Source: Burkholderia gladioli (GTDB lineage: Bacteria; Pseudomonadota; Gammaproteobacteria; Burkholderiales; Burkholderiaceae). Taken from it: a stretch of 64,000 nucleotides of DNA. Under the pieces are notes generated by a model. The model was not told the origin of the DNA. It searched no databases and was given only the letters and a program-made list of their open reading frames with translations. Position numbers and translations under genes: made by a program. The stretch covers positions 3,782,001 through 3,846,000 of the forward strand of contig NZ_CP009322.1 of assembly GCF_000959725.1 (NCBI RefSeq). Reading direction: 5' to 3'. Shown piece after piece: positions 9,011 to 17,661 of the stretch. Every line of letters begins with the position of its first letter. The stretch's first letter is position 1.

Positions 9011-9445
9011 ATGAGCGCTTCCGCCGCCCCGCTGCTGCCTTTCCATATCGCCTTCCCGGTCCACAGCCTCGAGGCCGCGCGCGAATTCTACGGCGAGCTG
9101 CTCGGCTGCCCCGAAGGCCGCAGCTCGGCCGAATGGGTCGACTTCAACCTCTATGGCCACCAGATCGTCGCGCATCTCGCGCCGGACGAAACGGGCGTGG
9201 CGCGCACCAATGCCGTCGACGGCCATGGCGTGCCGGTCCGCCATTTCGGCGCGCTGCTGACGCTGGAGCAATGGCACCTGCTGGCCGACAAGCTGCGCGC
9301 GGCCGGCACGAAGTTCGTGATCGAGCCGTATGTCCGCTTCAAGGGCGAGCCCGGCGAGCAGGCCACCATGTTCTTCCTCGATCCGTCGGGCAACGCGCTC
9401 GAATTCAAGGCCTTCGCCGATCTCGGCAAGCTGTTCGCGAAGTAA
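9011..9445 (+). CDS. VOC-family (glyoxalase/dioxygenase-like) protein
   Basis: A 144-residue protein with the vicinal-oxygen-chelate fold pattern. It opens with [23 protein letters not shown] and ends with [18 protein letters not shown], which carries the conserved terminal Glu. Potential metal ligands are the His near the N-terminus, His around GHQIVAH, and that Glu. Members isomerise, cleave or hydroxylate diverse substrates, or only bind them, so the reaction cannot be named. GGAG lies a few bases before the ATG. It sits between the racemase-like and homoserine-dehydrogenase-like genes on the same strand, with a 142-base gap upstream that is AT-rich and may hold a separate promoter. Confidence 0.88.
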   Translation: MSASAAPLLPFHIAFPVHSLEAAREFYGELLGCPEGRSSAEWVDFNLYGHQIVAHLAPDETGVARTNAVDGHGVPVRHFGALLTLEQWHLLADKLRAAGTKFVIEPYVRFKGEPGEQATMFFLDPSGNALEFKAFADLGKLFAK

Positions 9446-9492
9446 GGCCGCTCAGTCCTCGCCCCGTTCCTCCTCATCGTCCTGGAGCGCCG

Positions 9493-10506
9493 ATGTCACG
9501 CTGCCATGTCGCGATCTCGGGCTTCGGCCAGATCGGCCGGGCCGTCGCCGAACTACTGGCGGCGCGTCGCGCGCGTTATCGCGAGCGCTACGGGGTGGAG
9601 GTGCGGCTGGTCGGCATCAGCCGCTCGCGCGGCGCTCGCGTCGATCGCGAGGGCCTGCGCGATCCGCTCGCGGCCGATGCGCCGCTCGACGCGGCGCTGA
9701 CGGGCGAGGCCTTCGTGGCTGCCGCGCGGCCCGACGTGCTGATCGAGGCCGGCCCGACCGACTACCTGAGCGGCGGCGCCGCGCTCGGCTACCTGCGCGC
9801 GGCGCTCGCGGCCGGCGCGCACGGCATCGCGATCTCGAAGGGCGCGCTGGTGCTCGATTACCCGGGCCTGCGCGCGCTGGCCGATGCGAACGGCGTGGAG
9901 CTGAAGATCAGCGGCGCGACCTCGGCCGCGCTGCCGACCATCGACCTGCTCGACTACAACGCGGCCGGCTGCGAGGTGCGCGTGATGGAAGGCATCTTCA
10001 CGGCCACCACCAACTACGTGCTGGACCGGATGATGGCCGGCATCGCCTTCGCCGATGCGCTCGCCGAGGCGCAGCGCGCCGGCATGGCCGAGCCCGATCC
10101 GCGCTTCGATGTCGAGGGCTGGGACACGGCCTGCAAGGTCTGCATCCTGGCCAACGCGGGTTTCGGCGCGCGGCTGGCGCTCGATGAGATCGCGCGCGAG
10201 GGCATCGCGCCGATCGAGGCCGGGCAACTGGCGCGCTGGCGCGCGGATGGCCTGGTACCGAAGCTGGTCGGCCGCATCGAGCGGCGCGCGGGGGGCGAGG
10301 GGCGGGTGGAGGCTTCGGTGCGCCTGGCCACCTACGAGGCCGCGCATCCCTTCGCGGGGATCGGTGCGGGCATGAAGGCGGTGCGCATCGAGACCGATGC
10401 GATGGGCGAGCTGGTCGCGATCGGCCGCACCAGCCCGCTGGCCACGGCCGCCGCCGCGCTGAAGGATTTCGAGCACCTGCTGATGCTCGGCGTCGTCGGG
10501 CGCTGA
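9493..10506 (+). CDS. Homoserine dehydrogenase-like oxidoreductase, no ACT domain
   Basis: A 337-residue NAD(P)-dependent dehydrogenase. The Rossmann motif SGFGQIGRAVAELL is at the N-terminus, AISKGALV matches the NKGP region, and the catalytic block ...GIFTATTNYVLDRM...AGMAEPDPRFDVEGWDTACK contains the Glu, Asp and Lys residues typical of homoserine dehydrogenase. The C-terminal regulatory ACT domain of the biosynthetic enzyme (about 430 residues) is absent. Together with the neighbouring symporter and racemase this points to catabolism or interconversion of a C4 amino acid rather than threonine biosynthesis, which is an inference. The sites of the two upstream genes and this one are closely spaced, consistent with an operon. 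Confidence 0.86.
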   Translation: MSRCHVAISGFGQIGRAVAELLAARRARYRERYGVEVRLVGISRSRGARVDREGLRDPLAADAPLDAALTGEAFVAAARPDVLIEAGPTDYLSGGAALGYLRAALAAGAHGIAISKGALVLDYPGLRALADANGVELKISGATSAALPTIDLLDYNAAGCEVRVMEGIFTATTNYVLDRMMAGIAFADALAEAQRAGMAEPDPRFDVEGWDTACKVCILANAGFGARLALDEIAREGIAPIEAGQLARWRADGLVPKLVGRIERRAGGEGRVEASVRLATYEAAHPFAGIGAGMKAVRIETDAMGELVAIGRTSPLATAAAALKDFEHLLMLGVVGR

Positions 10507-10522
10507 GCCGCGCGCAATAAAA

Positions 10523-10545
10523 AAGGCAGGCGTTTCGCCTGCCTT
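10523..10545 (-). terminator. Intrinsic terminator for the Rieske oxygenase gene
   Basis: AAGGCAGGCG and CGCCTGCCTT form a perfect ten-base stem with a three-base loop. An A-run on the left becomes a T-run on the minus strand, so it terminates the Rieske oxygenase gene; it may also stop the dehydrogenase transcript from the other side. Confidence 0.88.
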
Positions 10546-10566
10546 CGCTTCGTTGCCGCCTGCCCG

Positions 10567-11676
10567 TCAGGCCGCCGGCCCCAGCTCGCGGATCGGGATC
10601 ACGGTGCGCCCGCCGTTGTTGCGCAGCACGTCGCGCAGGTCGTTGATGACGGGGAACACCTCGTGGTTCCAGTCGGCGCCCTGCATGTCGTGCGCTTCCT
10701 GCTCGCGCTCGACGATCCAGCGGTCCTCCTTGAAGATCCGCTCGGTGAACCACACCAGCAGCGGCCAGGCCAGGTCCAGCGCGAAGGGCACCGAGGGCTT
10801 GCGGATCGACAGCAGCCCGAAGGTGCGGTTGGTGCGCTGCTGCTTGTCGAGCGGCACGTAGACGATCCACAGGTCCATCACCAGGGTGCCCTCGCTCGAG
10901 AGGATCTTGAGCGTCTGGTACGGGTACTCGGTGCGGATCGTCATCACGCTCTTGTCGCTCTGGTCCTGCGGCTTCTTGCTGGCGCCGAACACCAGCGCCT
11001 CGCCGATCGGCTGCTTGCCCTCGGCGCGCGAGAAGGTGTAGTCGACCTCGACCCAGCCCTCGCCGCGGCGGCGTCCCAGCGAGCGCGCCTTCATCTGGCC
11101 CATCTCGCGGCGATGCAGGAACTGATGGTTCATGTCCATCAGGTTCTCGTGCATGAACGAGTAATGGCACTTGACCGCGCGGCCGAAGCGGCGCGTCTTG
11201 TACTTCGGGTCGGCCACCGTGGGCAGCTCGGGCACCGGCTTCTCGTCGGCCAGGGCGGGATCGCCCGTGAACACGAAGATCAGCCCGCGCACCTCGCGGC
11301 ACGGGTAGGCGCGCACGCCGTTGGGCAGGCGTTCCTTGCCCAGGTAGGGCACGTCCACGCATTTGCCGCTGCAATCGTAGGTCCAGCCGTGATAGCCGCA
11401 ACGCAGCGCGTCGCCGTCGACCACGCCGGCGTGCAATGGCACCTGGCGGTGCGCGCAACGGTCTTCCAGCGCAAAAACCGTTCCCGACTCGCCGCGAAAC
11501 AACACGATCGGGTCGCCCGCGAATTGCACGCCGAGAGTCTTGCCGCGCTTCAGTTCGCGCGACCAGGCCAGGGGATACCAGAAGTCGGGATGGATCGGCA
11601 CGCGGCGCAGATCGCGCACTGGCTGCGTGGCGGTCGAGTCGATCACGTTCTGGGTCGGTAAAGGCACTGCGTGCAT
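10567..11676 (-). CDS. Rieske [2Fe-2S] aromatic ring-hydroxylating-type oxygenase
   Basis: A 369-residue oxygenase component. Its Rieske motif CAHRQVPLHAG...CGYHGW supplies two Cys and two His for the [2Fe-2S] cluster (about residues 74-96). The catalytic domain has the ENLMDMNHQFLHRR stretch, fitting the D/E-H-H mononuclear iron site. The start is the second of two close ATGs: an AGGAG site lies nine bases before it but directly abuts the first ATG. Related proteins include vanillate demethylase-type and sterol/choline-type oxygenases, so the substrate is open. No reductase or ferredoxin gene is adjacent; electron donors must be encoded elsewhere. It stands alone with its own terminator. Confidence 0.88.
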   Translation of the reverse strand: MHAVPLPTQNVIDSTATQPVRDLRRVPIHPDFWYPLAWSRELKRGKTLGVQFAGDPIVLFRGESGTVFALEDRCAHRQVPLHAGVVDGDALRCGYHGWTYDCSGKCVDVPYLGKERLPNGVRAYPCREVRGLIFVFTGDPALADEKPVPELPTVADPKYKTRRFGRAVKCHYSFMHENLMDMNHQFLHRREMGQMKARSLGRRRGEGWVEVDYTFSRAEGKQPIGEALVFGASKKPQDQSDKSVMTIRTEYPYQTLKILSSEGTLVMDLWIVYVPLDKQQRTNRTFGLLSIRKPSVPFALDLAWPLLVWFTERIFKEDRWIVEREQEAHDMQGADWNHEVFPVINDLRDVLRNNGGRTVIPIRELGPAA

Positions 11677-11685
11677 GCGTGACAT

Positions 11686-12017
11686 CTCCTTGCATTCCGG
11701 ATGCTTCGACCATCGCGTGGGGACGCGAGGGAGTGATCCGGCGCAGTTTACGCGAAACCGGCCGGGATGCGGGCGCCGTGTGAAAGGATGGTGACAAACC
11801 CCTAGGGGGAAATCGGTGCCGGGTCGGGGATGGATCGCTGCTTATGGAATGCCGGCGCCGGGCGGCCGGCGGCAAGCTTGCCGGGTGGTTCGGTGCATGC
11901 ACATCGATCGAGGCGAAACGGTGCCGGGAAGGGCATGAAAGCCGTCCCGGTGTGTGGCGCAGGCCCGGATGCGGCTGCTCGGCGCCGGTGCTCGGCGCGG
12001 ACGCCGGTGCCTGCGCC
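11686..12017. other. Intergenic region upstream of the Rieske gene, no recognised gene
   Basis: This stretch separates the Rieske oxygenase start from the hexamer repeat array. The first 130 bases should hold the oxygenase promoter. Open frames exist on the plus strand but have no ribosome-binding site, no recognisable domain and simply run on into the repeat. Confidence 0.5.
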
Positions 12018-12241
<224 letters not shown>

Positions 12242-12262
12242 CAGCCCGAGGCTGCGGTCGCC

Positions 12263-13564
12263 TCAGGCCGCGGCGGGCCGCCGGCCCAGCGGCGTCGTCT
12301 TGCTGCCGGCCGAGGCGAGCGCGGCCAGGCTGATCATCGCGGTGAGGATCAGGTAGAAGCTGGGCGCGCTGCGATCGCCCGTGGCGCTGGTGAGCCAGGT
12401 GACGATCGCGGGCGTGAAGCCGCCGAACACGGTCACGCCGATGTTGTAGGCCACCGACATGCCGGTCGAGCGCGTCGCGGCCGGGAACAGCTCCGACATC
12501 AGCGCCGGCAGCGCGCCGAAGTAGATCGACTTGAGCAGGGCCAGCCAGCAGACCAGCGCGAACAGGGTCGGCACCGAGACGTGCGCGACCGTGTACGAGA
12601 AGGCCGGCCAGGCGGTGACGGCGAACAGGATGCCGACCACCGTCATCTGCCGGCGCCGGCCGATGCGGTCCGACAGATGGCCGGCCAGCGGCGTGACGAG
12701 GGTCAGGATCGCGCCGCCGGCCATGGTGGCCGCGAAGCCGGTGGCGGTGGGCAGGTGCAGTTGGCGGATCGCGAAGGTCGGCAGGTATTGCAGCAGGTAG
12801 TTGACGGCGGTCGACACGCTGAGTGCGCCGATCGCGACCAGCACCGCGCGCTTGTGGGTGGCGAGCAGGTCGCGCGCGGGCGACTCGGAGCGTTCGCCCT
12901 CGAGGAAGGCCGGCGCATCCTCCAGGAAGCGGCGCAGGTAGAGGCCGAGCGGGCCGATCAGGACGCCGAAGAAAAACGGCAGGCGCCAGCCCCAGTCGGC
13001 CAGCTCGGCCGGCGACAGCACCCGCGCCAGGCCGTAGCCGAACGAGGCGGCCAGCAGCAGCGCCAGGCCCTGGGTGGCGAACTGCCAGCTCGCCAGGAAA
13101 CCGCGCCGGTGCGGCGCGTGCTCGATCAGCATCGCCGTGGAGGCGCCGAATTCGCCGCCGGCCGAGAAGCCCTGGATCAGGCGCGCGCCGAACACGCCGA
13201 GCGGCGCGGCGATGCCGATGCTCGCGTAACCCGGCATCACCGCGATCAGGCCGGTGCCGATCATCATCAGGGTGACCGTCAGCATCAGGGCGGCACGCCG
13301 GCCGCGCCGGTCGGCATAGGCGCCCAGCACCAAGCCGCCGAGCGGGCGCACCAGGTAGGAGGCGCCGAACGAGCCGAAGGTCAGCAGCATCGAGGCCGTT
13401 TCGTTGCGGGCCGGGAAGAAGTGCTGGCCGATATAGACGGCGAAGAAGGCGTAAACGGCGATGTCGAACCACTCGAGCGCATTGCCGGCTGAGGTCGCGA
13501 CGACGATCTGCACCAGGCTGGGCGGCTTGCGCGCGGGGGCGGGGGAGGGGACGGGACGGTTCAT
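12263..13564 (-). CDS. MFS transporter, metabolite:H+ symporter (MHS) subfamily
   Basis: A 433-residue, twelve-helix transporter. ATSAGNALEWFDIAVYAFFA at helix 1 and RPLGGLVLGAYADRRGRRAAL at loop 2-3 are typical of the MHS subfamily (citrate, shikimate, alpha-ketoglutarate and proline/betaine symporters), as is the G-rich RLIQGFSAGGEFG in helix 4-5. The substrate cannot be read from sequence. It lies 97 bases downstream of the M20 hydrolase gene on the same strand, so the two probably form an operon in which the carrier imports the compound the hydrolase cleaves. Its 3' end borders the hexamer repeat array. Confidence 0.9.
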   Translation of the reverse strand: MNRPVPSPAPARKPPSLVQIVVATSAGNALEWFDIAVYAFFAVYIGQHFFPARNETASMLLTFGSFGASYLVRPLGGLVLGAYADRRGRRAALMLTVTLMMIGTGLIAVMPGYASIGIAAPLGVFGARLIQGFSAGGEFGASTAMLIEHAPHRRGFLASWQFATQGLALLLAASFGYGLARVLSPAELADWGWRLPFFFGVLIGPLGLYLRRFLEDAPAFLEGERSESPARDLLATHKRAVLVAIGALSVSTAVNYLLQYLPTFAIRQLHLPTATGFAATMAGGAILTLVTPLAGHLSDRIGRRRQMTVVGILFAVTAWPAFSYTVAHVSVPTLFALVCWLALLKSIYFGALPALMSELFPAATRSTGMSVAYNIGVTVFGGFTPAIVTWLTSATGDRSAPSFYLILTAMISLAALASAGSKTTPLGRRPAAA

Positions 13565-13661
13565 GGGACGCTCGATCGGTTCGGGTACGACGGCGGAGTC
13601 CGGCGTCGCCGCGCGGGAGGGCGACGATGCCGGGCAGATGTGGCGCGAGGCGCGCCGGTCC

Positions 13662-15134
13662 TTATGCGCAGACGGCGGTTGGCGCGGCGCCGGTGCGCCG
13701 GGCGTCGCGCGCGCGCCGTTCGGCGACGATGCGCGCCGCGTCCTCGCCGAGGTCCCACCAGAGCCCGGCCATCACGGCCAGCGCCTCGCGTGCCACCGAG
13801 CCCAGCAGGTGCTCGTTCGGCGCATGCTGCGCGCAGGCCGGGTAGGAATGCGGCACCCACAGCGTCGGCAGCCCGAGCGTGTCGGCGAACACGTGGTTGG
13901 GCACCGTGCCGCCGAGATTGGGCAGCAGCGCCGGCGGCTTGCCGGTGGAGGCGCGCAGCGAGTCCAGCGCCCACTCGACCCAGGGATCGTCGGGGTCAAG
14001 CCGGGTGGCGGGCGAGCGCTGCGAGACCGTCACCCGCACCTCGTCGAAGCCGTGCCGGGCGAAGTGGGCCTCGAGATGCGCGAGCGCGTTCGCGGTGTCG
14101 GTGCCGACCACGTAGCGCAACTGGCAGATCGCCTTCGCGTCGGGCGGGATCGCGTTGACCGGCGCCTCGGGGTTGCCGGTGCGAAAGGCCAGCACCTCCA
14201 GCGTGTTCCAGGCGATCACGCGCTCGCTCGGCGTGAGGCCCGGCTCGCCCCAGTCGGGATCGATGGCGGGCGCGTTCTCGTCGCCGCCCAGCTCGATGTC
14301 GGACAGCGCGCGGCGCACCGCGTCGGGGATCGGCGGCGGGCGCAGGCCCTCCACCGCGATCGCGCCGCGCCGGTCGATCAGGCTCGCGATCGCATGCGCG
14401 AGCACCGTGCCGGGATTGCGCAGCACGCCGCCCCAGTTGCCCGAGTGATGGCCGCCCTCGCGCAGCGCCACGCTCAGCTCGATGTTCAGGCCGCCGCGCG
14501 AGCCGAGGAAGAGGGTCGGGCGCTCGGCGCTCACGCGCGGGCCGTCGGAGGCGAGGAACAGGTCGGCGGCCAGCGCCTCGCGCTCCCGCGCGCAGATCGC
14601 GTCGAGTCCGGGCGAGCTGATTTCCTCGCCGGTCTCGAAGATCAGCTTGAGGTTGTAGCCGAGCCGGCCGCCGCGCGCCTCGACCACGGCCGCCAGCGCG
14701 GCCAGGTTGATCGAGTGCTGGCCCTTGTTGTCGGCCGTGCCGCGTCCGTACCAGCGATCGCCCTCGACCGTCACGCGCCAGGGCGCGAGGCCGGCGCGCC
14801 ATTGCGCGTCGTAGCCGCGCACCACGTCGCCGTGGCCGTAGCTGAGCACGGTGGGCAGGGCGGGATCCTCGATCCGCTCGGCGATCAGGAACGGTGCGCG
14901 CGCGCCGGCGGGGTTGTCGGCCAGTCGCGAGCGGAAGCCGAGCGCGGCCAGCGCCGGGGCGATCTCGTCGCTCAGGTAGGCATGCAGCGCCTCGGCCTGG
15001 GCGGGCTCCTGGCTTTCGGTGCGAAAGGCCACGCGGCGCGCGAGATCGGCCAGCAGCGCGCCGCCGTCGTGGGCGCGCACGGCGAGGTCGAGCGCCTGCT
15101 GGCGCGGGTTGCGGGCGGATTGGATGGTGGACAT
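13662..15134 (-). CDS. M20-family metallohydrolase
   Basis: A 490-residue zinc-dependent amidohydrolase/peptidase of the M20 family. Metal and catalytic residues are visible in SYGHGDVV, WYGRGTADNKGQHSIN, IFETGEEISSPGL, FLASDGPR and a C-terminal VPHSYPACAQHAPNEH. The dimerisation domain lies between them. The ATG chosen has AGGAG about ten bases upstream; a TTG further upstream lacks spacing. M20 enzymes cleave dipeptides, N-acyl or N-carbamoyl amino acids. It is transcribed with the MHS transporter downstream and divergently from a LysR gene 137 bases away, the usual layout of a substrate-induced catabolic unit. Confidence 0.9.
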   Translation of the reverse strand: MSTIQSARNPRQQALDLAVRAHDGGALLADLARRVAFRTESQEPAQAEALHAYLSDEIAPALAALGFRSRLADNPAGARAPFLIAERIEDPALPTVLSYGHGDVVRGYDAQWRAGLAPWRVTVEGDRWYGRGTADNKGQHSINLAALAAVVEARGGRLGYNLKLIFETGEEISSPGLDAICAREREALAADLFLASDGPRVSAERPTLFLGSRGGLNIELSVALREGGHHSGNWGGVLRNPGTVLAHAIASLIDRRGAIAVEGLRPPPIPDAVRRALSDIELGGDENAPAIDPDWGEPGLTPSERVIAWNTLEVLAFRTGNPEAPVNAIPPDAKAICQLRYVVGTDTANALAHLEAHFARHGFDEVRVTVSQRSPATRLDPDDPWVEWALDSLRASTGKPPALLPNLGGTVPNHVFADTLGLPTLWVPHSYPACAQHAPNEHLLGSVAREALAVMAGLWWDLGEDAARIVAERRARDARRTGAAPTAVCA

Positions 15135-15191
15135 CGGGGGCGCTCCTGGCAAGGCGGAAGGCTGGAATGCCCCACTCTAGGAACGCCAAAA

Positions 15192-15219
15192 ATTCGCAAC
15201 AATTACAAAGATGTCGAAT
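15192..15219. promoter_or_regulatory. Candidate LysR operator between M20 gene and regulator
   Basis: ATTCG and CGAAT form an inverted repeat with 18 bases between arms, inside an AT-rich island in the 137-base divergent gap. The position suits a LysR binding site controlling both genes; this is inferred from symmetry and location only. Confidence 0.4.
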
Positions 15220-15271
15220 AGACTTGCCGAAATGGCAAGGCAGGGCGCGTTCGCGCCGGGGAGAAAGGGGC

Positions 15272-16168
15272 ATGCTGCACGGCATCGCATTGCGGTATTT
15301 CGTCGAGGTGGCGCGCACCGGTTCGCTGGCGGGGGCCTCGGATACGCTGCACGTGGCCGTCTCCGCCATCAGCCGACAGATCAGCAAGCTCGAGCAGGAT
15401 GTCGGCGCACCGCTGTTCGAGCGCATGCCGCGCGGCATGGTGCTGACCGAGGCGGGCGAGCTGCTGGCCGCGCATGCGCGGCGCGCGCTGCTGGAGGCCG
15501 AGGCGGTGATCGGCGAGATCTCGGCGGGGCGCGAGCAGGCGGGCGGGCTGGTGCGGCTGGGCTGCACCGAGGGTTTTACGCGTTCGTTCCTGCCCGAGGT
15601 GCTGGCGCGCCATCACGAGCGCGTGCCGCTGGCGCGCTACCAGTTGCGTTCGGGCACGCCGGCCCAGGTCGAGCACTGGGTGACGATCGGCGAGGTGGAT
15701 CTGGGCATCGCCTTCTCGGGCGGCGGCACGCCCGCGGTCAGCATCGAATACGAGATCGGCATGCCGGTGCGCGCGCTGCTCGCGCCGACGCATCCGCTGG
15801 CCGCGAACCAGGCGCTGACGCTTGAGGACCTGCGCGCCTGGCCGCTGGCGCTGCTCGAACGCGGCAACACGGTGCGGCAGTTGTTCGACCTGTGCTGCGC
15901 GGCGCGCGGCGTGCGCATCGAGCCGCTGCTGTCGAGCAACAACTCGGCCGTGCTGCATGCCTTCGCGGCGCGCACCGGCGCCGTCACGCTCGGCAGCGCG
16001 GTGGCGCTCAAGGGGCTCGCGCAGGGCAGCACGCTGCTGGCGCGCGCGATCGACGAGCCCTTGCTGAACGAACGCCGGCTGCGGGTGATGAGCATGCGCG
16101 AGCGTCGCCTGCCGGCGGTGGCCAGGAGCCTGCTGGCCGAGTTGATCGCGCAGCTCGAGGAGGCGTGA
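15272..16168 (+). CDS. LysR-family regulator of the M20/MHS module
   Basis: A 298-residue LysR regulator. The N-terminal helix-turn-helix (ALRYFVEVARTGSLAGASDT, then VAVSAISRQISKLEQDVG) is clear, followed by an effector-binding domain with typical CTEGFTRSFLPEVLARHHE and LGIAFSGGG segments. The ATG is preceded by an A/G-rich site (GGAGAAAGGGG). It is divergent from the M20 hydrolase gene and is the obvious candidate to control that gene and the MHS transporter. The end of the gene faces the next MFS gene with a hairpin between. Confidence 0.92.
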   Translation: MLHGIALRYFVEVARTGSLAGASDTLHVAVSAISRQISKLEQDVGAPLFERMPRGMVLTEAGELLAAHARRALLEAEAVIGEISAGREQAGGLVRLGCTEGFTRSFLPEVLARHHERVPLARYQLRSGTPAQVEHWVTIGEVDLGIAFSGGGTPAVSIEYEIGMPVRALLAPTHPLAANQALTLEDLRAWPLALLERGNTVRQLFDLCCAARGVRIEPLLSSNNSAVLHAFAARTGAVTLGSAVALKGLAQGSTLLARAIDEPLLNERRLRVMSMRERRLPAVARSLLAELIAQLEEA

Positions 16169-16176
16169 GCGGGGGG

Positions 16177-16197
16177 CGGGCCGCGTGGCACGGCCCG
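16177..16197. terminator. Hairpin between convergent genes
   Basis: CGGGCCG and CGGCCCG form a seven-base GC stem with a seven-base loop, between the LysR stop and the end of the convergent MFS gene. It could serve both strands; there is no T-run. Confidence 0.45.
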
Positions 16198-16222
16198 TCT
16201 CGAGCCTCGTCCCGGGGCGCGT

Positions 16223-17572
16223 TCAGCCCGGCAACCGGACGCGCTCGAACTTGCCGGCCAGCAGCCCGTAGGCGAGGATCGCGACGATCCCGTGCGCGCC
16301 GACGAACCACAGCGCGATGTCGAAGGAGCCGGTGGCGGCCACCACGAAGCCGATCACCAGCGGCGTGACGATCCCGGCCGTGTTGCCGATGCCGTTGAAG
16401 ATGCCGCCGCTCAGGCCGGTCATGTCGCGCGGCGCGACGTCGGCCAGCACGGCCCAGCCGATCGCGCCGAGCCCCTTGCCGAAGAAGGCCAGCGACACCA
16501 GCACCACCACCAGCGAGTCGGATCGCGCCCAGGGCGCCAGCATCAGCGAGGTGGCCAGCGTCATGCCGAGCAGGAAGGGCGTCTTGCGCGCCACCGAGTT
16601 GGAGCAGCCGCGGCGGATCAGGAAGTCCGACAGCAGCCCGCCCAGCACCCCGCCGCTGAAGCCGCAGATGGCCGGCAGCGCGGCCACCAGGCCCACCGTC
16701 ATGATGTTCATGCCGCGCGCCTTGACCAGGTAGATCGGGAACCAGGTGATGAAGAAGTAGGTGAGCGCGGTGATGCAGTACTGGCCGATGTAGATGGCCC
16801 ACAGCGTGCGGCTGGTGAACAGCGCGCCGATCTGTTGCGCGCTGAAGCGGCGACGGGTGCCGCCGCGGCTGCCGTCGAGGCCGACCAGGGCGCCGTTGGC
16901 GGCGATGTGCTCGAACTCGGCGCGGCTTATGCGCGGATGCGAGCCCGGCTCGCGCAGCGTCGCGAACCAGACCGCCGCCATCGCCAGCCCGAGCGCGCCC
17001 ATGAAGAAGAACACCTGGTGCCAGCCCAGCGCGTGGGTGAGCCAGGCCATCAGCGGCGTGAAGATCACCACCGCCAGGTATTGCGCGGAATTGAACAGCG
17101 CGCTGGCGGTGCCGCGTTCGTTGGTCGGGAACCAGGTGGCGACGATCCGCGCGTTGCCGGGAAAGGCGGGCGACTCCACCAGGCCGAGCATGAAGCGCAT
17201 CACGAACAGGGCGGCGGTGGCGCTGGCCGCGCCGCCGAACCAGGACACGCTGCCCTGCGCGATCGTGAACAGCGACCACAGCACGATGCTCGCGCCGTAG
17301 ACGCGCCGCGCGCCGAAGCGGTCCAGCAGCCAGCCGCCGGGGATCTGGCCGATCGCGTAGGCCCAGCCGAAGGCCGAGAACACGATGCCGAGCGAGGCCG
17401 GCGTGAGGCCCAGGTCCTTGGCGACGAAGGTGCCGGCGATCGAGAGCGTGGCGCGGTCGGCGTAGTTGAGCACGGTGACCGTGAAGATCAGCGCGAGTAT
17501 CCAGTAGCGGAAATGGCCGATGCGGCCGGCGGCGACGGCCGCCTTCGGCGTCGCGAGGTCGATGCTTTTCAT
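16223..17572 (-). CDS. MFS transporter, anion:cation symporter (ACS) type
   Basis: A 449-residue twelve-helix transporter resembling the ACS subfamily, which carries sugar acids and other organic anions (galactonate, glucarate, tartrate). Helix 1 reads LIFTVTVLNYADRATLSIAG, close to the NYxDR motif of this group. WLLDRFGARRVYG is the loop 2-3 motif, and RFMLGLVESPAFPGNARI is the helix 4-5 motif with the acidic residue. It lies 89 bases downstream of a D-2-hydroxyacid dehydrogenase on the same strand, so uptake and oxidation/reduction of a hydroxy or sugar acid are probably co-encoded. Confidence 0.9.
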   Translation of the reverse strand: MKSIDLATPKAAVAAGRIGHFRYWILALIFTVTVLNYADRATLSIAGTFVAKDLGLTPASLGIVFSAFGWAYAIGQIPGGWLLDRFGARRVYGASIVLWSLFTIAQGSVSWFGGAASATAALFVMRFMLGLVESPAFPGNARIVATWFPTNERGTASALFNSAQYLAVVIFTPLMAWLTHALGWHQVFFFMGALGLAMAAVWFATLREPGSHPRISRAEFEHIAANGALVGLDGSRGGTRRRFSAQQIGALFTSRTLWAIYIGQYCITALTYFFITWFPIYLVKARGMNIMTVGLVAALPAICGFSGGVLGGLLSDFLIRRGCSNSVARKTPFLLGMTLATSLMLAPWARSDSLVVVLVSLAFFGKGLGAIGWAVLADVAPRDMTGLSGGIFNGIGNTAGIVTPLVIGFVVAATGSFDIALWFVGAHGIVAILAYGLLAGKFERVRLPG

Positions 17573-17661
17573 CTCTGTCTCCTCCCTGTTCTGGCGGGAT
17601 GGTTCTGGTGGGTGCTGCCTGCCGGGCGGGGCTTCATCGGGCGCCCGGGGCCCGCCAGCGC

